NCBI GenBank assembly: GCA_903958995.1
Contig: CAJBVG010000289.1
Coordinates: 1 to 33,232, forward strand
Source: an uncultured bacterium
GTDB taxonomy: Bacteria; Bacteroidota; Bacteroidia; Sphingobacteriales; Sphingobacteriaceae
Length of the DNA: 33,232 nucleotides
Direction: 5' to 3'
The translations under genes and the position numbers were made by a program. How positions within the stretch are numbered: the first letter of the stretch is position 1; each line of letters starts with the position of its first letter. Under the pieces are notes generated by a model that saw only the letters and a program-made list of their open reading frames with translations, made no database searches and was not told where the DNA came from. Below are positions 7,577 through 15,684 of the stretch, in pieces.

Positions 7577-9247
7577 ATGAAACAAATATTCACCATTCTA
7601 GGATTATTGATTTGTTTATCGAATAGTTCTTTCGCTCAATTAGGTACAGGCTTACCTGAAAAATTTTCGCGGAAGGATTCTCTTCGCGGAACACTTAGCC
7701 CTGAAAGAGCTAATTATGATGTGACTTTCTATAATCTAGATATCAAAATTGATATCGAGAATAAATATATTTCTGGCTCTAACCTTATTCAATTTAAAGT
7801 ATTAAATAGTTTACCTGTTTTACAATTCGACTTGTTCGATAATTTAAAAATTAATAGTGTAGAGTGGGATGGAAAGAAATTAGAATTTAAAAGAGAATAT
7901 AATGCAGTGTTTGTTTCTTTTCCAACAGCATTAACCGCTGGAACATCGTCATCAATTAAAATTTATTATGAAGGAAACCCAATCATAGCTAAACGTGCAC
8001 CTTGGGATGGAGGCTTTGTTTTCAAAACAGACAAAAACGGCAAACCCTTTGTAGCTGTAGCTTGTCAAGGTACAGGTGCAAGTTTATGGTGGCCTACTAA
8101 AGATCATCAAAGTGATGAATCCGATAGTATGGCAATCAATATTACTAGCTCTTCTAATTTAGAAGAAGTTTCAAACGGCAGACTTCGTGCAAAAAAAGAA
8201 ATTGGAAATGGATACACTCGTTTCGAGTGGTTCGTATCTAGCCCAATAAACAATTATGATGTCAGTGTAAATATTGCTGATTATGCACATTGGACCGATC
8301 AATATAAAAGTAAAGTTGATGGCGAAAATTTATCTCTAGATTATTATGTTTTAAAAGACGATTTAGAAAAAGCGCAAAAACAATTTGAACAAGTGAAACC
8401 AATGATGGATGCTTTTGAAAAACGTTTTGGTAAATATCCTTTCTATGTAGATGGATATAAACTTGTACAAACTCCTTACTTGGGTATGGAACACCAAAGT
8501 TGTGTGGCTTATGGTAATCAATATAAAAATGGCTATTTAGGTTTCGATTTGTCGGGTTCTGGTGAAGGAAAAAAATTCGATTACATCATCATCCACGAAT
8601 CAGCTCACGAATGGTGGGGAAATTCAATCACCTCATATGATATTGCCGACATGTGGATACACGAAGGGTTTGGTCAATACTCCGAAACTGTTTACCTAGA
8701 AGAAATGTACGGGAAAGAAAGTGCTGTGAAATATTTGAATGGTCTGAAAAATGGTGTAGGTAATAAAGCTGCTATTATCGGTCCATATGGAGTAAACAAA
8801 GAAGGAAGTGGAGACATGTATCCTAAGGGAGCATTATTCCTTAATACACTTCGTAATTATATCGATAATGATTTAGTATGGTGGGATATTGTTGCCTCTC
8901 TTCAAAAAACATATCGCCATAAAAATATTTCTACAGAAGATGTGATGAATCTTATGAATGCTAAAAGCGGTAAAAATTTAAAACCTTATTTTGATGTCTA
9001 TTTAAGACAAGGTTCTTTGCCAATTTTTACTATTGAACTTCTAGAACAAAACAAAAGTGTTTTGGTAAAATATAGTTGGAATAATGTTGTTGATGGATTT
9101 GTATTACCAATCAATATTAAATTAAAAGGCTCTGAAGAAATTATCACTCTTAGTCCTGATAAAAAAGAAGTGTTAATACCAGGAGTAAATAAAGATCAAA
9201 TAGAAGTAGATAAAAGCAAAGCCTACTTTAAACTAGAATTGAAGTAA
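7577..9247 (+). CDS. Secreted M1 family zinc aminopeptidase
   Basis: This enzyme removes N-terminal residues from peptides in the periplasm or outside the cell. Residues 1-20 are a signal peptide (MKQIFTILGLLICLSNSSFA). The N-terminal beta-domain runs to about 250. The substrate-site motif is LGMEHQ (302-307), the Bacteroidota variant of GxMEN. The zinc site is complete: HESAH (340-344) with the third ligand Glu363 in IHEGFGQYSE, at the HEXXH-X18-E spacing. At 556 residues it lacks the long C-terminal helical domain of E. coli PepN; this short form is common in Bacteroidota. It has no T9SS tail, so it is expected to stay periplasmic. Confidence 0.95.
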   Translation: MKQIFTILGLLICLSNSSFAQLGTGLPEKFSRKDSLRGTLSPERANYDVTFYNLDIKIDIENKYISGSNLIQFKVLNSLPVLQFDLFDNLKINSVEWDGKKLEFKREYNAVFVSFPTALTAGTSSSIKIYYEGNPIIAKRAPWDGGFVFKTDKNGKPFVAVACQGTGASLWWPTKDHQSDESDSMAINITSSSNLEEVSNGRLRAKKEIGNGYTRFEWFVSSPINNYDVSVNIADYAHWTDQYKSKVDGENLSLDYYVLKDDLEKAQKQFEQVKPMMDAFEKRFGKYPFYVDGYKLVQTPYLGMEHQSCVAYGNQYKNGYLGFDLSGSGEGKKFDYIIIHESAHEWWGNSITSYDIADMWIHEGFGQYSETVYLEEMYGKESAVKYLNGLKNGVGNKAAIIGPYGVNKEGSGDMYPKGALFLNTLRNYIDNDLVWWDIVASLQKTYRHKNISTEDVMNLMNAKSGKNLKPYFDVYLRQGSLPIFTIELLEQNKSVLVKYSWNNVVDGFVLPINIKLKGSEEIITLSPDKKEVLIPGVNKDQIEVDKSKAYFKLELK

Positions 9248-9280
9248 ATGCGTAAATGTGCAGATTAAATTTGCACATTG

Positions 9281-9493
9281 TTACTCAGGGATGCTTTTTC
9301 GTTCCATCTGTTTGATGATTTTGTTCACTTCAACTTCTGTTGAGCGAAGCTTTGCTTGACAAAATGTGATCAGCTCTGATGCGCGTTTTACTTTTTCTGC
9401 AAGCACATCAACAGACACCGTTTCATCTTCGATTTCTGAAGCAATTATTCTTAATTCTTCAAACGCCTGCTCATAGGTCATATTTTTTTCCAT
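9281..9493 (-). CDS. xseB: Exodeoxyribonuclease VII small subunit XseB
   Basis: XseB is the small helical partner of XseA; several copies bind one XseA to form exonuclease VII, which degrades single-stranded DNA from both ends. The 70-residue product has the family pattern MTYEQAFEEL ... IASEIE ... SVDVLAEKVKRASELI ... CQAKL. The start at 9493 overlaps the end of xseA by 23 bases. The ATG at 9481, whose product starts MTYEQAF, is an equally plausible start with an 11-base overlap. It ends the xse operon and converges on the M1 peptidase gene. Confidence 0.94.
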   Translation of the reverse strand: MEKNMTYEQAFEELRIIASEIEDETVSVDVLAEKVKRASELITFCQAKLRSTEVEVNKIIKQMERKSIPE

Positions 9494-10844
9494 CGGTTTC
9501 TTTTTTATCGGTTACAGTAGCATCTATTTCAGATTGATACATGTTTATTTTCAATTTGCTTCCTTCTTGTATTTGCTCTGCATTCATGAGTACTTTATCA
9601 TCCATACTTATTATGGCAAAGCCTTTCTTTAAAATATTCGCCGGACTCATTAGCTTCATTACTTTTACATAATGATTAATTACACTGGATTTGTTTGTGA
9701 TATATTTTTGAGATTGATTGAATAAATTTTGTTGAATAAAATCAAGTGTTTGCAATTTTCGTTGGACCACTAAATTAGGTTTGTTTGTAATGGTAGCCGC
9801 AGATACTCGCAACAGTTCTTGCTGTTCGTTTAAGAGGTACTGAACATTTCCAATTACACTACCTTTAATTTCGTTGATTTCAGAAATAGCCTTGCTTAGT
9901 AATTGTTGGCTTTTAATTAAAATGTTGTTTTGAAATAGTAATACTTGCTCTTCGAATTTTCTATTATGTGAGATAATTAACTCTGCACATTTTGTTGGTG
10001 TTTTCGTTGGGCTATGTGCCATCATATCTACTATACTCACATCTTTATGGTGACCAATTCCTGTTATGATGGGTATGGGAAACCTTGCAACTGCTCTTGA
10101 TAAATTATAGGTATCGAATACCAAGAAATCTGTTTTTGCACCACCACCACGAATCATTACCACGCAATCGTATTTCTTTCCAGAAGTATAAATTGAAATT
10201 AAAGTATTAATCAATTCCTTCTCTGCATCTTTCCCTTGAACTGATGAAAAATAATTATCGATTTCAAATTTATATTGATGTTGATTGTTTTGCATCGTAT
10301 GTGCAAAATCTGTATACCCCTCAGAATTTGGCGATGCTACTAATGCGATTTTTTGAATTACATTGGGTAAATTTAGTTGTTTGTTTTTAGTAATAAACTC
10401 ATCGTCTACTAAAAAAATACAATCTTCATTATCACGAACTAAACGCAATAAAGTATCGCGTCTTTGTTTTTCAATATTCCCTAATGTAAATGACGGATCA
10501 ATTTCTATAAGAGTAAGTGACAAACCATATAAGGAATGGTATTCTACTTTTACTTTTATTAATACTTGAATTCCCGATTGAAATGCTTGTCCGGTTTGAT
10601 TTTGAAATTGCTCAATACTAGCAGAACCTTCCGACCACGATTTAGCTTTAAACTTTGCTACTTCAACTTCTGAATTAGCACTCTTTTCTACTAAGTCGAA
10701 ATAATGCCGATCTGTATCTTGATAGAATTTGTGTCCAGAAACCTCCGCAACAATCCAATAATATTCCGTTGCAAAAGCTTGCTTAAATACTTGCTCAATT
10801 CTACGAGATAAATCAGATAGTTTTATGTAGGCGATCTCTTCCAC
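9471..10844 (-). CDS. xseA: Exodeoxyribonuclease VII large subunit XseA
   Basis: XseA is the catalytic subunit of exonuclease VII. The 457-residue length equals that of the E. coli protein (456). An N-terminal OB-fold covers about residues 1-110 (LSDLSRRIEQVFKQAF, WIVAEVSGHKFYQDTDRHYFDLVEK). The catalytic domain follows with RGGGAKTDFLVFD and GIGHHKDVSIVDMMAH, and a long helical region lies at about 290-400. The start codon is GTG at 10844-10842: no in-frame ATG lies nearby, and a stop belonging to the upstream gene sits 12 bases before. The frame overlaps xseB at its 3' end, giving coupled translation of the two subunits. Confidence 0.96.
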   Translation of the reverse strand: MEEIAYIKLSDLSRRIEQVFKQAFATEYYWIVAEVSGHKFYQDTDRHYFDLVEKSANSEVEVAKFKAKSWSEGSASIEQFQNQTGQAFQSGIQVLIKVKVEYHSLYGLSLTLIEIDPSFTLGNIEKQRRDTLLRLVRDNEDCIFLVDDEFITKNKQLNLPNVIQKIALVASPNSEGYTDFAHTMQNNQHQYKFEIDNYFSSVQGKDAEKELINTLISIYTSGKKYDCVVMIRGGGAKTDFLVFDTYNLSRAVARFPIPIITGIGHHKDVSIVDMMAHSPTKTPTKCAELIISHNRKFEEQVLLFQNNILIKSQQLLSKAISEINEIKGSVIGNVQYLLNEQQELLRVSAATITNKPNLVVQRKLQTLDFIQQNLFNQSQKYITNKSSVINHYVKVMKLMSPANILKKGFAIISMDDKVLMNAEQIQEGSKLKINMYQSEIDATVTDKKETDGKKYDL

Positions 10845-10856
10845 AAGACTAAGGTA

Positions 10857-11474
10857 CTATTTCATCCTTTGTTTTATTTCCTCCGGAAGTAAATAATTTT
10901 TCTTTTTAAATGCAATATATTCCGCGGATGCTTTAGAATGATTAATTACATAATTTGTAAAAGCATATAATTCTTCACCAAGTCCACGATTAATTACACT
11001 TTCATCCGTAGCCTTCTCTAAATTCATATGGTATTGAGGTGAACATTCGTACATCAAGCCACAACCCAAAATAGATAAGTTGCTTTGGCTTTCGAAATAC
11101 ACCACATGAGCTAACTCGTGAGCAATTAACCCAACCTGTTGCTTTAAGCTTAGCTCGTTATATGATACTGCTCCATACTTTGTTGCATCCGAATTAATAT
11201 AGATAACGTAAGACCTCTGAAATAACAATGCCGATTTAAGTTCGGGCATTGTAGACATTGTAGTAGAAATCTCTTTGTATTCGAAATTGATTTTAGTGTT
11301 TTTTAATTCAGGATAAAAAGATAATGCGATAATGGCAGGAGCTTCAATTTCTTTAAGAATCTTCTTGTTATACCCAAAAGTAGCTATCATTTCACGATAA
11401 GATGTGGTATTAGGATTTGCAAAAGAACTTTTTGCAATTACCATAACTATAACAAATACTAATACCCTGCGCAT
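10857..11474 (-). CDS. Exported HExxH putative metalloprotease
   Basis: A 205-residue protein starting at the ATG at 11474 with a signal peptide (MRRVLVFVIVMVIAKSSFA). The open frame runs 43 codons further upstream, but that part is poor in protein character and crosses the divergent promoter region. The motif GLIAHELAHVVYF gives HELAH at 119-123, a zinc-protease active-site pattern, and EKATDESV (about 153-160) could supply the third ligand. Two Cys residues near 138-144 may form a disulphide in the periplasm. I do not recognise a named family. It lies 12 bases upstream of xseA on the same strand, although a role in DNA metabolism is unlikely for an exported protein. Confidence 0.78.
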   Translation of the reverse strand: MRRVLVFVIVMVIAKSSFANPNTTSYREMIATFGYNKKILKEIEAPAIIALSFYPELKNTKINFEYKEISTTMSTMPELKSALLFQRSYVIYINSDATKYGAVSYNELSLKQQVGLIAHELAHVVYFESQSNLSILGCGLMYECSPQYHMNLEKATDESVINRGLGEELYAFTNYVINHSKASAEYIAFKKKNYLLPEEIKQRMK

Positions 11475-11496
11475 TCTTAAAAGTACTAATTTGCCC

Positions 11497-11526
11497 TTGA
11501 TTTTCAAACCATTATGCGTATATTTC
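11497..11526 (+). promoter_or_regulatory. Candidate promoter for the TonB-domain gene
   Basis: TTG (11497-11499), a 19-base spacer, then TATATTTC (11519-11526), seven of eight to the Bacteroidota -7 consensus TAnnTTTG. The predicted transcription start is about 10 bases before the ATG at 11542. It lies in the 67-base gap between divergent genes. Confidence 0.45.
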
Positions 11527-11541
11527 GTAAAATAGATTATC

Positions 11542-11940
11542 ATGAAAAAGCTAATTCTCGGTGTACTCTTTATTTTCTTTGGTTGTATTGCGCAACAAAG
11601 CATTGCACAAACTTCAACTGTTGATGATAATACTGTTTATACTAGAGTAGATAAAATGCCAGAATTCCCGGGTGGACAAGTAGCATTAGTAAAATTTCTA
11701 AGTAAGAATATTAAGTATCCGGAAAAATTTAAAAAAGAAAAAATTAATGGACGTGTCTTCGTTTCATTTGTAATCGACAAAACGGGGAAAGTCATAAAAG
11801 CAAAAATTGAAAAAAGTTTAAATGAACTTTGCGATGCCGAAGCATTGAGAGTAATCAATAAAATGCCAGATTGGATTCCTGGAGAAAAAAATGGGGAGAA
11901 GGTTGCTGTTCAGTTTGGCTTACCTGTGAACTTTGAATAA
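11542..11940 (+). CDS. Short periplasmic TonB C-terminal-domain protein
   Basis: A 132-residue protein with a signal sequence (MKKLILGVLFIFFGCIAQQSIAQ) followed almost at once by a TonB C-terminal domain (about 40-131): MPEFPGGQVALVKFLSKNI KYP, then GRVFVSFVIDKTGKV, then the WIPGEKNGEKV and LPVNF ends that are typical of Bacteroidota energy transducers. It has no proline-rich linker. A Cys at residue 15 could be read as a lipobox, but the AQ cleavage site fits better. Full TonB couples the inner-membrane proton gradient to outer-membrane receptors; this short form cannot span the periplasm and more likely binds a partner. It stands alone and converges on sdhB. Confidence 0.88.
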   Translation: MKKLILGVLFIFFGCIAQQSIAQTSTVDDNTVYTRVDKMPEFPGGQVALVKFLSKNIKYPEKFKKEKINGRVFVSFVIDKTGKVIKAKIEKSLNELCDAEALRVINKMPDWIPGEKNGEKVAVQFGLPVNFE

Positions 11941-11950
11941 AGAAACAAGT

Positions 11951-11996
11951 ATTGAGATATGAGATATGAGAAATCTCTCAAATCTCATATCTCAAT
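11951..11996. repeat. Periodic hairpin, 7-base unit (TGAGATA); bidirectional terminator candidate
   Basis: From 11953 the sequence runs in exact 7-base steps, TGAGATA twice and TGAGAAA, then switches to the complementary TCTCTCA, AATCTCA and TATCTCA up to 11994. The outer arm (11951-11965 with 11982-11996) is a perfect 15-bp stem, TGAGA/TCTCA extends it, and the loop is four bases. It fills the gap between the convergent TonB-domain and sdhB genes, so it probably ends both transcripts. Confidence 0.82.
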
Positions 11997-12004
11997 TCTT
12001 ACAA

Positions 12005-12766
12005 CTAGTTATTAGATGCTACGCTCGCTACTAAGAAGTCGCGGTTCATGCGTGCAATATTCGATAATGAAATTCCCTTAGGACATTCTGCTTCACAAGC
12101 ACCAGTGTTTGTACAATTACCAAATCCTTCAGCATCCATTTGCGCTACCATGTTTTGAACACGCATGTAACGCTCAGGTTGTCCTTGAGGTAATAAAGCT
12201 AATTGAGAAACTTTTGCAGAAACGAATAACATTGCTGATGCATTTTTACAAGCAGCAACACATGCTCCACAACCAATACATGCAGCAGCGTCAAATGCTA
12301 AGTCTGCTTCTTCTTTACCAATTGGCAACGAGTTTGCATCTTGAGCATTTCCTGTATTCACAGAAACGAAACCACCTGCAGCAATAACACGATCAAATGC
12401 TGAACGATCAACAGTTAAATCCTTAATTACAGGGAAAGCTTGCGCTCTCCATGGTTCGATAACAATAGTGTCGCCATCTTTAAATGAACGCATGTGTAAT
12501 TGACATGTAGTAATTTTTTCTTTCGGACCATGAGGACGGCCATTAATATATAAACTACACATTCCACAAATACCTTCTCTACAATCGTGATCGAATGCAA
12601 TAGGGTCTTCGTTTTTATTAATTAATTGCTCATTTAATATGTCAATCATTTCTAAGAACGACATATCTGGTGAAATATCTTTTACTTGGTAAGTAACTAA
12701 TTTACCATCTGTATTTGCATTTTTTTGTCTCCACACTTTTAGTGTTAGATTCATATTTCCACTCAT
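12005..12766 (-). CDS. sdhB: Succinate dehydrogenase/fumarate reductase iron-sulfur subunit
   Basis: SdhB carries electrons from the flavin of SdhA to quinone at the membrane. The 253-residue protein has a ferredoxin-type N-terminal domain with [2Fe-2S] ligands Cys62, Cys67, Cys70 (CREGICGMC) and Cys88. The C-terminal domain has CIGCGACVAACKN (163-175) and CTNTGACEAECPKG (218-231) for the [4Fe-4S] and [3Fe-4S] centres. In the second set the middle position is Thr (CTNTGAC), as in enzymes with a [3Fe-4S] cluster. It is the last gene of sdhCAB, separated from sdhA by 90 bases that hold a periodic hairpin. Confidence 0.97.
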   Translation of the reverse strand: MSGNMNLTLKVWRQKNANTDGKLVTYQVKDISPDMSFLEMIDILNEQLINKNEDPIAFDHDCREGICGMCSLYINGRPHGPKEKITTCQLHMRSFKDGDTIVIEPWRAQAFPVIKDLTVDRSAFDRVIAAGGFVSVNTGNAQDANSLPIGKEEADLAFDAAACIGCGACVAACKNASAMLFVSAKVSQLALLPQGQPERYMRVQNMVAQMDAEGFGNCTNTGACEAECPKGISLSNIARMNRDFLVASVASNN

Positions 12767-12789
12767 AGTATTAGTGTTTATTTTTTGTT

Positions 12790-12861
12790 TGTTATTATGT
12801 TATTGAGTTATGAAGTTATTAGGTTTATTAACCCAATAACGAAATAACCTAATGACCTATT
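12790..12861. repeat. Periodic hairpin, 8-base unit (nGTTATTn), inside the sdh operon
   Basis: Nine consecutive 8-base units fill 12790-12861. Five are of the type TGTTATTA/AGTTATTA/GGTTTATT. At 12830 they switch to complementary units AACCCAAT, AACGAAAT, AACCTAAT and GACCTATT without breaking the 8-base register. The arms pair imperfectly over about 29 positions with G-T wobbles. The right end overlaps the last codons and stop of sdhA (12857). In the minus-strand transcript it would form a hairpin between sdhA and sdhB and could lower sdhB expression or protect the upstream mRNA. The unit is nearly the one flanking the S23-family ORF at 29721-30176. Confidence 0.8.
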
Positions 12862-14839
12862 TATAGCTACGTTGAGCAATTTTAATATTCTCGTATTTCA
12901 ACTCTTCTTTGTGAAGTGATGGTTCTGCATCTAATCCTTTAAACTCCCAATTAGAAACATACGCGAATTTTTCATCATCACGCATTGCTTCACCTTCTTC
13001 AGTTTGGAATTCTTCGCGGAAGTGACCACCACAAGATTCGTTTCTATCCAACGCATCTTTACACATTAATTCACCCAGCTCAATAAAATCCGCAACTCGT
13101 CCTGCTTTTTCTAATTCAGGATTAAATTCATCGGCAGTACCTGTAACACGTACATCCGACCAAAACTCTTTACGTATTTGTTGTATTTCTGTAATCGCTT
13201 CTTTTAATCCTTCAGCGTTACGAGCCATACCACATTTATCCCACATAATTTTTCCTAAGCGCTTGTGGAAATGATCCACCGACTTCGTTCCTTTTATGTT
13301 GAATAAATTTTCGATTTGTGATTTTACTTTATTTTCTGCTTCTACAAATGCTTCATGATTTGTATCAATTGCTTTTGTTGCAATTTCTTTTGATAAATAA
13401 CTTCCGATAGTATAAGGAATAACGAAGTATCCATCGGCTAATCCTTGCATCAATGCAGATGCACCTAAACGATTCGCACCATGGTCAGAGAAGTTTGCTT
13501 CTCCTAATGCGTACAAACCTGGTACAGTTGTCATCAAATTATAATCAACCCATAAACCACCCATAGTATAATGCACTGCTGGGTAAATTCTCATTGGTTG
13601 CTCGTATGGATTTTCACCAGTAATTTGCTGATACATATCGAACAAGTTTCCGTATTTCTCTTTCACAACTTCTTTACCCATGCGGATTATTTCTTCTTCA
13701 GTTGGACTGTGCATATTGCGTTTGCTTGCTTCAACATTACCATAACGTTTAATGTTATAAGCAAAATCTAAATATACCGCCATCTTAGAAGTACCTACTC
13801 CGTAACCAGCATCACATCTTTCTTTTGCAGCTCTCGATGCAACGTCACGTGGTACTAAGTTTCCGAAAGCTGGATATCTTCTTTCTAAATAATAATCTCT
13901 TTCTTCTTCTGGAATTTCAACAGGGTTACGAGTATCACCTTGCTTTTTAGGAACCCAAATTCTACCATCATTACGTAAGGACTCAGACATCAATGTAAGT
14001 TTTGATTGATGATCTCCTGAAACCGGAATACATGTTGGGTGAATTTGTGTAAAGCATGGGTTACCAAAAAATGCTCCTTGCTTGTAAGCTTTCCAAGCTG
14101 CAGTAACATTTGATCCCATCGCATTTGTAGATAAATAGAATACGTTTCCGTAACCACCTGTACATAATAGTACGGCATGTCCGAAGTGACGCTCTAATTT
14201 ACCAGTAACTAAATCTCTTGCAATAATACCTCTACATACACCATCAATTTTTACGACGTCTAACATTTCATGGCGAGTGTACATTTTAACTGAACCCATA
14301 CCAACCTGACGTTGTAATGATGAATATGCTCCTAGTAATAATTGTTGTCCGGTTTGACCAGCTGCGTAAAATGTACGTTGAACTTGAGTACCACCAAATG
14401 AACGGTTAGATAATAAGCCTCCGTATTCACGAGCAAATGGAACACCTTGAGCAACACATTGGTCGATGATGCTTGAACTCACTTCTGCTAAACGATATAC
14501 GTTCGCTTCACGAGCACGATAGTCACCACCTTTAATCGTATCATAAAATAAACGGTAAACAGAGTCACCATCATTTTGATAATTTTTTGCTGCATTAATA
14601 CCACCCTGTGCTGCAATTGAATGCGCGCGACGAGCAGAATCTTGAAAACAAAAAACTTTTACTTTGTAACCAAGCTCAGCTAATGCTGAAGCAGCTGATG
14701 CTCCGGCAAGACCTGATCCTACTACGATTACTTCTAAATTTCTTTTGTTAGAAGGATTTACCAATGGAACTGTAGAACGATATTTCGTCCACTTTTGCTC
14801 CAATGTTCCTTCTGGTATTTTAGCATCTAATACTGACAT
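12857..14839 (-). CDS. sdhA: Succinate dehydrogenase/fumarate reductase flavoprotein subunit
   Basis: SdhA oxidises succinate to fumarate on the cytoplasmic face of the membrane (or the reverse reaction). The 660-residue length fits the Bacteroidota/epsilon-type enzyme. The FAD-binding GSGLAG lies at 41-46. HSIAAQGGINAA follows, with His73 as the expected covalent FAD attachment site. Further motifs are HPTCIPVSGDHQSKLTLMSE (substrate-site region), RRYPAFGNLVPRDVASRAA with the catalytic Arg region, and the YTMGGLWVDY ... GLYALGEANFSDHGANRLGASALMQGL block. sdhC ends 29 bases upstream. All the usual active-site segments are present. Confidence 0.98.
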   Translation of the reverse strand: MSVLDAKIPEGTLEQKWTKYRSTVPLVNPSNKRNLEVIVVGSGLAGASAASALAELGYKVKVFCFQDSARRAHSIAAQGGINAAKNYQNDGDSVYRLFYDTIKGGDYRAREANVYRLAEVSSSIIDQCVAQGVPFAREYGGLLSNRSFGGTQVQRTFYAAGQTGQQLLLGAYSSLQRQVGMGSVKMYTRHEMLDVVKIDGVCRGIIARDLVTGKLERHFGHAVLLCTGGYGNVFYLSTNAMGSNVTAAWKAYKQGAFFGNPCFTQIHPTCIPVSGDHQSKLTLMSESLRNDGRIWVPKKQGDTRNPVEIPEEERDYYLERRYPAFGNLVPRDVASRAAKERCDAGYGVGTSKMAVYLDFAYNIKRYGNVEASKRNMHSPTEEEIIRMGKEVVKEKYGNLFDMYQQITGENPYEQPMRIYPAVHYTMGGLWVDYNLMTTVPGLYALGEANFSDHGANRLGASALMQGLADGYFVIPYTIGSYLSKEIATKAIDTNHEAFVEAENKVKSQIENLFNIKGTKSVDHFHKRLGKIMWDKCGMARNAEGLKEAITEIQQIRKEFWSDVRVTGTADEFNPELEKAGRVADFIELGELMCKDALDRNESCGGHFREEFQTEEGEAMRDDEKFAYVSNWEFKGLDAEPSLHKEELKYENIKIAQRSYK

Positions 14840-14868
14840 ATCTTAGATTTTATTTTTCTGTAAATAAC

Positions 14869-15537
14869 TTATTTTATCCAACCGAAATGCATTGCAATTG
14901 GCATTGCTGCAAATAATAGTGGAATGATTATCGAATAAACATATCCAAAAGTTTTAATTGCCGGTGTGTACTTCTTGTGATTCCAACCCATTGATTGAAA
15001 TGCTGAAGATACTCCATGCATTAAGTGATATGATAATGATAAACATCCTAAAACGTATACCACAACAACCATTGGATTAACGAACACTTCTTTCATCTCA
15101 TTGAAAAGAGTTTCTTTTCCACTAGTGATCTCGTCTGTGAATCTACTCACTACCCAAAAATGACGTAGGTGAATGATTAAGAAAATTAACAATAGTGTTC
15201 CTAATAATCCCATTGAACGTGAATACCATTTGCTGTTTGCTGATGCATTGCTTACGGCATAACCAACTGGACGAGCTTTGCGATTGTCTGCCCATAACAT
15301 TAACCCATCTAAAATGTGAGCTAATAATCCTAGCATTAAACCAACCTCAGCGGTACGTATTATCCAATTCGTGCCCATAAATTCAGCTGCACTCTCAAAA
15401 AGATGCCCTCCATCATTTACAAATATCAAGGCATTGATACCCGCATGTACGATTAAAAAGGTAACTAATAAAAGACCTGTGATTCCCATAAGGTACTTTT
15501 TACCAAGGGAAGATTTGAACAGTTTACTATTACTCAT
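14869..15537 (-). CDS. sdhC: Succinate dehydrogenase cytochrome b558 subunit
   Basis: SdhC is the membrane anchor that holds haem and passes electrons to or from menaquinone. The start chosen is the ATG at 15537 (222 residues, MSNSKLFKSSLGKKYLMGITG). The open frame reaches 15573, but a -7 promoter element at 15571-15578 puts the transcription start after that codon. Five hydrophobic helices are visible, with His residues in or near them (IVHAGINALIF, HILDGLMLWADN, IIHLRHFWVV, YHLMHGVSSAF) as expected for a one-subunit dihaem anchor. There is no separate sdhD, in line with this class. It is first in the operon sdhC-sdhA-sdhB. Confidence 0.93.
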   Translation of the reverse strand: MSNSKLFKSSLGKKYLMGITGLLLVTFLIVHAGINALIFVNDGGHLFESAAEFMGTNWIIRTAEVGLMLGLLAHILDGLMLWADNRKARPVGYAVSNASANSKWYSRSMGLLGTLLLIFLIIHLRHFWVVSRFTDEITSGKETLFNEMKEVFVNPMVVVVYVLGCLSLSYHLMHGVSSAFQSMGWNHKKYTPAIKTFGYVYSIIIPLLFAAMPIAMHFGWIK

Positions 15538-15570
15538 AATGTGTTTTTTATCTGATTTTACTGTTAAAAG

Positions 15571-15578
15571 CAAATGTA
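15571..15578 (-). promoter_or_regulatory. -7 promoter element of the sdh operon
   Basis: On the minus strand the sequence reads TACATTTG, an exact match to TAnnTTTG. The transcription start would be near 15564, about 27 bases before the sdhC ATG at 15537. No clear TTG is found 17-23 bases upstream, so the -33 box is weak or absent. Confidence 0.5.
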
Positions 15579-15684
15579 TCTAATATGTAACATTAGTAGG
15601 GGAAATATAAAAATTTAGACTGATTCTAATTTGAGCTTTTAAGCCTTGTATCATACCACTTTACAGGTTGAAACAAATACAGAA

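Noticed and set aside
11472..11520. Minus-strand promoter (TTTG, 19-base spacer, TACTTTTA) for the HExxH gene
   Set aside because: The -7-like element ends only three bases before the chosen ATG, so transcription would begin inside the gene.
11475..11603. Longer HExxH protein starting at 11603
   Set aside because: The extension overlaps the start of the divergent TonB-domain gene and precedes a good signal peptide at 11474.
12109..12387. Open frame of 92 codons on the plus strand
   Set aside because: It lies wholly inside sdhB on the opposite strand, and sdhB has all its cluster-binding cysteines. Similar opposite-strand frames inside sdhA, cphA, the T9SS genes and others are shadows as well.
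15538..15573. Longer sdhC starting at 15573
   Set aside because: The -7 promoter element at 15571-15578 puts the transcription start downstream of that codon, and homologous proteins begin near MSNSKLFKSSLGKK.
15615..15629. Terminator hairpin TTAGA/TCTAA after the delta-60-repeat gene
   Set aside because: The stem is only 5 bp and AT-rich, so it is too weak to call although a short T-run follows on the minus strand.
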